Source: a bacterium CG2_30_54_10
GTDB taxonomy: Bacteria; Muiribacteriota; Ozemobacteria; Ozemobacterales; Ozemobacteraceae
Length of the DNA stretch: 5,034 nucleotides
Assembly: GCA_001872985.1 (NCBI GenBank)
Contig: MNYA01000281.1
Coordinates: forward strand, 1-5,034
Direction of reading: 5' to 3'
The notes below the pieces were generated by a model. The model was not told the origin of the DNA. It did not search any database and saw only the letters and a program-made list of their open reading frames with translations. Numbering within the stretch: the first letter of the stretch is position 1; the number at the start of each line of letters is the position of its first letter. The translations under genes and the position numbers were made by a program. Positions 1 through 5,034 of this stretch are shown piece by piece.

Positions 1-1
1 G

Positions 2-883
2 CCTATGACCGAATCGGAGGCCTTACAAAGCGGTTTTATTGAGCCGTATTCCGACGGAAAGTTCCATCTCGACTGGCCCCTGTCACGCGGAATGGCCGCA
101 TGTATCCTGTCTCGAATGGCTCAAAGAGCCGGCGTTACGGCATCTTTTCCGATATCCTTCTCTGACATCGCGACGGGAAGCGTGCTTTCCCAGGCTCTTT
201 CGGTGGTCGGAAAGGCTTTTCACGCCCGGCCATCCAATCGCTTTGGCGCGGATCAGGTCTTTTCACCAGACGATCTCGAATTTGCCATGTCCTCGATTGC
301 AAGTCTAACCCTACTTTCCCCGGGTTCCGGAACCCCTCCGATCGCTGCCTCACTGGTTGCATCAGAAAACGTCCCGGCCTCGTTCGTGGCAGGGACCCGC
401 TTTGACCCGGGTTTTCCAAGACGCGACATGTCGCCGGCATCATCCACCCTGGGATCCGCATTGGGGTCGGATGTCGATCGTCTCGAACGGCTGACTCTTT
501 TCGTTCCCTCCGACCAATTGGGGCCGCAAAACGCCTTCGACCTGGTTGCAGCGGGAGAAGGCGTCTCAGACATGGAAGCCGCGCTCGATTCTTTCGAGTT
601 GACGATTTACGATGTGACGCTTGCCGAGCCTCAGGATGAGACCCTGCAGAGTGAGGTTCGCGATTTCCTTTCCGAGATGCGCAAGACGTTGCATGATGTC
701 GCCGAAAAACTCCGATCGTCCAGGCTACAGCTTGAAGCTGCCTTACTGATTGATCCGGAGAGCATCCGACAATGTGCCGAGCTGCGCATCAGAATCGGCG
801 CCGCCCTGTTCCGCCTTGAAAGACTTTCGGAACGTGTTGAAGAGCGGATGTCGATCAAAAATCAAAAAAGGACCGCCGAATGA
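2..883 (+). CDS. SLH-repeat-like envelope protein with C-terminal coiled coil (probably 5'-truncated)
   Basis: Numbering is from the ATG at base 5. Residues about 6-40 match the second half of an SLH repeat: a GFI turn, YSDGKF in place of the usual GYPDGTF, then PLSRGMAACILSRM in place of P-[IV]-TRAE-hydrophobic helix. Residues 52-101 look like a second, more diverged repeat starting FSDI. SLH domains usually bind cell-wall polymers or peptidoglycan. Residues about 102-195 are rich in Ser, Gly and Pro and look like a linker. Residues about 212-286 are charged and helical with heptad-like spacing, probably a coiled coil. The first repeat lacks its opening F-x-D-x..W-A half at this ATG, and the frame stays open to the window edge, so the true start, and any signal peptide, probably lies upstream. 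The stop overlaps the next gene by 4 bp. The SLH reading is by eye and moderately sure; the biological role is unknown. Confidence 0.75.
   Translation, partial: PMTESEALQSGFIEPYSDGKFHLDWPLSRGMAACILSRMAQRAGVTASFPISFSDIATGSVLSQALSVVGKAFHARPSNRFGADQVFSPDDLEFAMSSIASLTLLSPGSGTPPIAASLVASENVPASFVAGTRFDPGFPRRDMSPASSTLGSALGSDVDRLERLTLFVPSDQLGPQNAFDLVAAGEGVSDMEAALDSFELTIYDVTLAEPQDETLQSEVRDFLSEMRKTLHDVAEKLRSSRLQLEAALLIDPESIRQCAELRIRIGAALFRLERLSERVEERMSIKNQKRTAE
868..872 (+). promoter_or_regulatory. Shine-Dalgarno site for the M48-like gene, inside the end of the upstream gene
   Basis: AAGGA lies 7 bases before the ATG at 880. It sits in the last codons of the upstream gene, whose stop TGA overlaps that ATG as ATGA. 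This placement supports the 880 start and suggests translational coupling of the two genes. Confidence 0.7.
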
Positions 884-1605
884 GCCAGTTAAAAAAGTTG
901 ACGGTTTCCGTTCTTCTCACCGCGTTGTTCTGGGCTTCCTGTCCCGCTCTTGAAGCAAAAAATCCTCTCGCAACCTATTTCTCGGGATTGCTTGACGAGA
1001 GCCGTGTCGAAATCGCGATCGGCAAAATGCTCTTCGAGGGTTTTCGCGCCGAGACCGGCGGAGCATCGAAAACCGCCTCCTTGCCGGATATTGATGCCAT
1101 GGTGGAACAACTTTCAGTCAAAACACCACGGACGGCGATTCCGTACAAGGTCTACATCCTCGATTGCAGGGTTCCCGGAGAGATAGCCTTCCCGGGGGGC
1201 GCGATCGTAATTACGGCGGGAATGCTTGCTATCGCCGCCACCCCGCAGGAGCGCACCTTTCTGGTTGCCCGAAACATCATGCAGATTGCGCTGCGAAACC
1301 CGATGACGGTTATCAAGAAAGAGGGAATCTACGGTTCGATCCTGAAAGTGCTGAAGGTTCCTGAAAACAAACGCGATCCGGAGGCTGTCGGACAGATTCT
1401 GAAAAGCTACATCAAAGCCGCCATGGCGATGGATCAGAAACGGGCCGACCGTGAAGCCGTCAAGCTTTTCGAAAACTTTCAGGATGGACGGCAAGCCGGC
1501 CTTTCACTTTTAAGGAAGCTTAAACAGGAGTTGTGGGCATTCATGCCCTGGGAACTTTTCGATCTTCCAGGCCGGATTCAGAACCTGGAGACGATTACTC
1601 CGTGA
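880..1605 (+). CDS. Secreted M48-metallopeptidase-like protein lacking the catalytic residues (pseudo-peptidase)
   Basis: This 241-residue protein starts with an export signal: lysines at 5-6, a hydrophobic stretch at about 7-20, and a plausible signal peptidase I site after LEA at 26. The mature part keeps M48 landmarks: EIAFPGGAIVITAGML (101-116) matches the family's N-A-x-PGG-x-[IV]-[VF]-[VI]-x-x-G[LM]L segment just before the active-site helix, and RADREAVKLF (188-197) matches the ExxAD helix. The HExxH motif, expected at 131-135, reads RNIMQ, and the third-ligand Glu of ExxAD is Gln186. Both zinc histidines, the catalytic Glu and the third ligand are therefore all absent. M48 enzymes such as BepA and LoiP act in envelope quality control. 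This one cannot work by the family's zinc chemistry and is more likely a binding or chaperone-like protein. The frame is intact, which argues against decay. Start chosen from the SD at 868-872 and the ATGA overlap. Fold assignment is fairly sure; role is inferred. Confidence 0.85.
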   Translation: MSQLKKLTVSVLLTALFWASCPALEAKNPLATYFSGLLDESRVEIAIGKMLFEGFRAETGGASKTASLPDIDAMVEQLSVKTPRTAIPYKVYILDCRVPGEIAFPGGAIVITAGMLAIAATPQERTFLVARNIMQIALRNPMTVIKKEGIYGSILKVLKVPENKRDPEAVGQILKSYIKAAMAMDQKRADREAVKLFENFQDGRQAGLSLLRKLKQELWAFMPWELFDLPGRIQNLETITP

Positions 1606-1668
1606 TTTCACGCATCGGCCCGTTGGGAGCCGTTATACAAAAGCACCGAAGGAATTTTTACCACAGAG

Positions 1669-4026
1669 ATGCAATCCGATGTCTTCCCTCAAAATCCTCG
1701 GGAGCGATTGAACGACCCTGACATCGCCACCCGCCGGATGGCGTTTGCCGCGATCGCCCGCGACCCGCAGCCTTACGACCGCGAGGTTTTCGAGGAAGCG
1801 CTCTACAGCCCCGATACCGCGACCGCTCTTCTCGCCTATCTCGGGTTACGGTCAATGTGGCCGACCCCAACCCCCATCGATCAAACCTGGAAAGAGCTTT
1901 TTTCAGAATCAATCGAGCTTTTGGTCAACCGTGCATCAACAGGGCCGGTCCAACTCAGGGTCGCCGCGCTGCAAGCTTTGGCCTTCGCCCCGGAAAGCCC
2001 TGGAGTCGCTCTCGTCGAGCGCATCCTGCAGTCTTTGGGCGATGCCGCGGTCATGGAAACAGGTTCCTGGAGGGAAGCGCCGACGTTGCCTCTGGTACAG
2101 ACCCGGCACTCCATGGATCTCCCGGAAGGGTTCGCCCTTCTGCTGTCGGCGCTTCCCCTGGGCCGAGAACGAATCCAAATCCTGAAGCGGGAGCTTTTGC
2201 GCAAAGAGTTCCATCGCCTTTTGCCTGTACTGATTGCGTTGCAGATGATGCCCGTTCCCGAGCTGACCGATCAGATTCTCGCCTGTGTCAGATCGAATGA
2301 GCCTCGTGTCGCGGCCGAGGCCGCCCGGGCACTTCTGGCATGCGGCGGCCGGAAGGTCTATCTTTTGATCCTTTCCCTGCTCAAAGAGACCGTCGATCCG
2401 CGCAAAAAGGCGATTTTTCTTCCTTTGGCCGCCCGGACCGGACGAAGTGAGGTCTGGCAGGTTATTCTCAGCCACCTGCTGCACTCTTCCCCTCTGGTAC
2501 GGAGGGCGGGCGCGATCGCCATTTCCTCCTTTCCTTCCGCGGCCGTATCGGATCAGGTTGTGGCCCTTCAACCCCTGCTCAAGGACAAGGATCCGATCGT
2601 GGTTTGCGAGGCCGCGAGGGCACTGTGGCACCTCGGTTCCATGGAGGCTCTTACCCTCGTGGAAAATCTTTTCCGGAGCGGAGACTCTCATCAGAGAGCC
2701 ATTGCCGCCGAGTGTTTGGGGGAGCTTCCGGCCGATACCGCGGTTCCCATACTGATAGAGGACTTCGGAAAGGAACGGCACGGAGATGTCATCCGGCAGG
2801 TGATCCTTTCCTTGCGACGGCTTCTTCCGCGATTGGCTTCCAGTTCCGGATTGTCAGAGCATCTCTTGCCGATATTGAAGCGGTTGATGGGGTCGACCGA
2901 CCCCTTCCTGCGAAGCCAGGTCGCCGTGCTGGCCGGCATCCTGGGCCGATCGGCGGAAGACCTGCTTTTAGCTGCCCTTGAGAAACCCGAGCATCCGCAC
3001 GTTCTGGCCTCACTTATTGCCGCGCTGGGCCACATCGGAAACAGCCGGCTACTTGTACTGGCGCGGTTTCACGATCATCCTGATCCGCGGGTCAGATCGA
3101 ATCTGATGACGGCTTTCCTCACCGGCGGACAGGGAGCGATTCCATATCTGACGACAGGGCTGAAAGACCCTTCTCCGCGTGTGCGTGCTGCTGCCGCGCA
3201 TAGTCTTTTCCTGCTGGGACAGCTTGAAGTCATTCCGGTTCTGAACCGAATGCTTCTCGTTCCCTCGCCGGTTTCGGTTCTGGCTGCATGTCATGCGCTT
3301 GCCAAGCTGATGCGCGTCTCTTTGCCGATTCTCGAGCAGGGCCATCCGCTTCCGCTTTCCCTCTCACGAAAGGCCCGGCGTCGTTCTCACGATTCATCGG
3401 AAGGGCCGATTTTGCTGAGATTTGCGGAGTTGCCGAGGGTGTTCGATGAGCTTTCCATCGCCGGTGGGGATATCGAGAAAACTCTCTGGGTGCTCGAAAA
3501 CAACAATAAGTCGCATCCGGCATCTCATCCCATAAGGCGGATGCTTGCCTCGATTTACGCTTTTCGAGGGCTCTCCCGGGAAGGTCTTTCGCTCCTTGAA
3601 ACCTGTATCCGGGACCATCCTGGAATTCTTGCCGATCTTCTCGACGCTTATCGGCTTTCCCTTGTGGCAGGCGACCTCCCACGGGCCGAAGCTTTCGGGA
3701 AAAAAGCCCGCGTTGTTGATCAGAGTGTGTTGAACGCCTGCATCGAGCTTTCCCAGAGCCTTCGTGGCAAAGGGGCCGAGGCGATGCTGGAACGCCTGCA
3801 CACGCTTTCCCTGCCTTCAATGAACATCTATTCTGCGATGATTCAGTTGAAGGCATTGGAAGGAGACGCGGAAACCGTGCTGGATCTGCTTTCAGAAATA
3901 CTTCTCGCGCGGCCTACGAATGGCGTGGTTGCGCTGAAACTCGCGAATTTGCTTCCCGAGTCCATGTCGGATCTCGCAAAGGCGCTGCAGGGTTACATAC
4001 AGAACCTGCCTCTTACGCTCGGGTGA
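1669..4026 (+). CDS. Large HEAT-repeat protein with C-terminal TPR-like region
   Basis: This 785-residue protein is a helical-repeat solenoid. HEAT-like units of about 31 residues show the D-x-x-[VL]-R-x-x-A-x-x-[AS]-L pattern. The clearest lie at about 14-45, 208-238, 271-302, 304-335, 336-366, 407-437, 438-467, 468-498 (HPDPRVRSNLMTAF) and 499-529 (DPSPRVRAAAAHSL). Residues about 46-205 are helical but match the consensus poorly. A basic linker (about 556-585, with RKARRR) leads into TPR-like helix pairs from about 602 to the end. No signal peptide, membrane segment or catalytic motif is visible, so it is probably a cytoplasmic scaffold; such repeats bind proteins and also occur in PBS-lyase-type proteins. 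The start is the first ATG after an in-frame stop at 1603. An AAGGA at 1649-1653 sits an unusually long 15 bases upstream. The gene follows the M48-like gene by 63 bp on the same strand and may be co-transcribed. The partner is unknown. Confidence 0.9.
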   Translation: MQSDVFPQNPRERLNDPDIATRRMAFAAIARDPQPYDREVFEEALYSPDTATALLAYLGLRSMWPTPTPIDQTWKELFSESIELLVNRASTGPVQLRVAALQALAFAPESPGVALVERILQSLGDAAVMETGSWREAPTLPLVQTRHSMDLPEGFALLLSALPLGRERIQILKRELLRKEFHRLLPVLIALQMMPVPELTDQILACVRSNEPRVAAEAARALLACGGRKVYLLILSLLKETVDPRKKAIFLPLAARTGRSEVWQVILSHLLHSSPLVRRAGAIAISSFPSAAVSDQVVALQPLLKDKDPIVVCEAARALWHLGSMEALTLVENLFRSGDSHQRAIAAECLGELPADTAVPILIEDFGKERHGDVIRQVILSLRRLLPRLASSSGLSEHLLPILKRLMGSTDPFLRSQVAVLAGILGRSAEDLLLAALEKPEHPHVLASLIAALGHIGNSRLLVLARFHDHPDPRVRSNLMTAFLTGGQGAIPYLTTGLKDPSPRVRAAAAHSLFLLGQLEVIPVLNRMLLVPSPVSVLAACHALAKLMRVSLPILEQGHPLPLSLSRKARRRSHDSSEGPILLRFAELPRVFDELSIAGGDIEKTLWVLENNNKSHPASHPIRRMLASIYAFRGLSREGLSLLETCIRDHPGILADLLDAYRLSLVAGDLPRAEAFGKKARVVDQSVLNACIELSQSLRGKGAEAMLERLHTLSLPSMNIYSAMIQLKALEGDAETVLDLLSEILLARPTNGVVALKLANLLPESMSDLAKALQGYIQNLPLTLG

Positions 4027-4183
4027 TTCGTTCGGAAGGACAAAAGATTCTGTCATTTCGACCGAAGGGAGAAATCTCTTGGTCCGGAATCATTGAGTTT
4101 CCCCGAATTATTGAGTGGATATCTGCCCCGTTTGTGGCGACAATGGAATCATCTCGGGATAGGAAGGAACGTTGTGGGATGTT
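4027..4183. other. Intergenic gap between two converging genes
   Basis: This 157-bp gap separates the stop of the HEAT-repeat gene from the stop of the - strand phosphatase gene. Its left half is taken up by the palindrome at 4031-4089. The rest (4090-4183) shows no convincing gene, promoter or hairpin with a T-run. It contains only a short near-duplicate of 11 bp, GAATCATTGAG at 4087 and GAATTATTGAG at 4105. Confidence 0.7.
4031..4089. repeat. Large imperfect palindrome in the convergent intergenic gap (REP/MITE-like, possible terminator)
   Basis: The arms pair as TTC (4031-4033) with GAA (4087-4089), GGAC (4038-4041) with GTCC (4082-4085), AA (4042-4043) with TT (4079-4080), AGATT (4045-4049) with AATCT (4073-4077) and CT (4050-4051) with AG (4070-4071). 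The A/C mismatch at 4044/4078 becomes a G-U pair in RNA from the - strand. The core at 4054-4077, reading CATTTCGACC then GAAGGGAGAAATCT, resembles from memory a motif repeated between genes in many bacterial genomes, including Bacteroidota; this was not verified. It starts 5 bp after the HEAT gene stop and faces the phosphatase gene end, so it could end transcription from either side. No clear U-tract follows the stem in either direction, which weakens the terminator reading. Confidence 0.6.
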
Positions 4184-5034
4184 TCAGAATTTGGAATCAC
4201 TCCGCGAAAGCAGGATCAACGTCATGTCGTCGGGTTGTGACTGGCCATGCCGCAGGGACTCACACTCCCGGTAGACTTTCCTGAGCCGATCGGCTTGCGT
4301 CACCCCACGAGTTGTCTGGAAAAGCCCGATCATTCCATCATATCCCAAGGGGTTTCCTTCCGGGCCGGGGGTTTCGACGATTCCATCGGTATAGAACCAT
4401 ACGTCATCGCCCTCCGACAAGGAAATAACCTGCTCTTGGAAAACAGGGTTTTTCCTGGTTCCAAGCGGAAAACCCGACGACTTAAGCTCGACAGGATCAT
4501 TTTGTACAGGGAACCAGTAGGGGTGGTTGTGGCCGGCGTTTGCAAAGGTAAGTGTTCCGCTCGTCGTGTCGAGCAATCCGTAGAAAAACGTCATCATCAT
4601 ACGCTTCTTAAAACTCTCCAGGATCATCCGGTTGACCGCCATCATTGCCGAAGCAGGCTTGGGATCACGCTTGGTCTCAATCGTGATGGCGGCCTTGGCC
4701 ATCGCCATCAAGAGCGCCGAAGCAACCCCGTGGCCGGCCACGTCGCCGATGAGAATCACGGCTTTGTCGACTCCGAGGGGAAAATAATCGAAGTAATCGC
4801 CGCCCAATTCGGATGCGGTAAGCGACATTCCATAGATCTGGAAGCCCGGCAGTTGCAAGGCCTTTTGCGGGAAAAGAGCCTCCTGGAGAGTTTTTGCGAC
4901 AGAAAGCTGTTCGAGGGTCTCCATCGTGGAATTGAACGCCATCGACAACCGGCCGAGTTCATCCTTCTCGAATACTTCGATCCGGTTTCGGGGCGACACT
5001 TCGAGACCGGCCAGCGCCATCTCAACGAGGTGGC
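4184..5034 (-). CDS. SpoIIE/RsbU-type PP2C serine/threonine phosphatase with HAMP domain (5'-truncated)
   Basis: Numbering is from an internal Met at 5020; the frame stays open to the right edge, so the gene is cut. Residues 1-40 are the end of a HAMP signal-relay domain (DELGRLSMAFN, 20-30), so upstream one expects membrane helices and a sensor domain. A connector helix leads into the PP2C-like catalytic domain of the SpoIIE/RsbU family. Its metal-binding motifs are complete: LGGDYFD with Asp75 and Asp78, GDVAGHG at 92-98 with Asp93, FYTDGIVE with Asp212, and PDDMT at 263-267 with Asp264 and Asp265. AGHNHPYW at 162-169 is also typical. Family members use Mn or Mg to dephosphorylate Ser/Thr on anti-sigma-factor antagonists (STAS proteins), controlling general stress or similar responses. 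No such partner or anti-sigma kinase is present downstream, because the next gene converges on it. The class is very sure; the substrate is unknown. Confidence 0.95.
   Translation of the reverse strand, partial: HLVEMALAGLEVSPRNRIEVFEKDELGRLSMAFNSTMETLEQLSVAKTLQEALFPQKALQLPGFQIYGMSLTASELGGDYFDYFPLGVDKAVILIGDVAGHGVASALLMAMAKAAITIETKRDPKPASAMMAVNRMILESFKKRMMMTFFYGLLDTTSGTLTFANAGHNHPYWFPVQNDPVELKSSGFPLGTRKNPVFQEQVISLSEGDDVWFYTDGIVETPGPEGNPLGYDGMIGLFQTTRGVTQADRLRKVYRECESLRHGQSQPDDMTLILLSRSDSKF

Noticed and set aside
931..945. Possible lipoprotein lipobox at Cys21 of the M48-like protein (FWASC)
   Set aside because: Position -3 is Trp rather than Leu, Val or Ile. A signal peptidase I site after Ala26 fits better, though lipidation cannot be fully excluded.
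1566..1589. Inverted repeat TCCAGG / CCTGGA with a 12-base loop near the end of the M48-like gene
   Set aside because: It lies inside the coding region, before the stop codon, and no T-run follows, so it is not supported as a terminator.
1607..1639. Possible promoter before the HEAT gene (TATACA at 1634-1639, TTCACG at 1607-1612)
   Set aside because: The 21-base spacing is too long and the -35 match is poor. A chance -10-like hexamer is more likely.
1936..2781. 281-codon open frame on the - strand
   Set aside because: It lies wholly inside the HEAT-repeat gene, antisense to it. Its translation is rich in Arg, Gly and Gln with no domain, and the + strand frame has clear repeats. It is a shadow of GC-rich coding sequence.
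3230..3856. 208-codon open frame on the - strand
   Set aside because: It is antisense to the linker and TPR-like region of the HEAT gene, with low-complexity, basic, Pro-rich composition and no recognisable family.
4087..4115. Near-duplicate 11-mers GAATCATTGAG and GAATTATTGAG, 18 bp apart
   Set aside because: Only two short, imperfect copies without flanking similarity; too little to call a repeat array or binding site.

Overview
The window carries four protein-coding genes and almost no free space. Three lie head to tail on the + strand (2-883, 880-1605, 1669-4026) and one comes in from the right edge on the - strand (4184-5034). The outer two are cut by the window edges. No rRNA, tRNA, CRISPR array, insertion sequence or integrase was seen. 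The host is a bacterium of moderately high GC content. S-layer-homology-like repeats, a large HEAT-repeat protein and a HAMP/SpoIIE-type phosphatase together fit a deep-branching or candidate-phylum lineage (for example Riflebacteria/Ozemobacteria-like), but this is a weak guess and no marker gene is present to settle it.

Left block (2-1605). The first gene encodes a protein with two divergent S-layer-homology (SLH)-like repeats at its N-terminus, a Ser/Gly/Pro-rich middle and a long helical, probably coiled-coil tail. Its stop codon overlaps the start of the second gene by 4 bp (ATGA), so the two are very probably translationally coupled. The second gene encodes a secreted protein with the shape of an M48 zinc metallopeptidase, but every catalytic and zinc-binding position has been replaced. 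It reads as an envelope pseudo-peptidase. The pair looks like a small cell-envelope module.

Middle block (1669-4026). After a 63-bp gap comes a 785-residue protein made of about ten HEAT-like repeats followed by a TPR-like helical region. It has no signal peptide or membrane segment and is probably a cytoplasmic scaffold. It may share the upstream transcript.

Right block (4027-5034). A 157-bp gap between convergent genes contains a large imperfect palindrome (4031-4089). Its core resembles a known class of interspersed intergenic repeats and it may also act as a terminator. Beyond it, on the - strand, lies the C-terminal part of a HAMP-SpoIIE (PP2C-type) serine/threonine phosphatase with all metal-binding motifs intact. 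The most notable observation is the catalytically dead M48-like protein coupled to the SLH-like protein; the second is the palindromic repeat.
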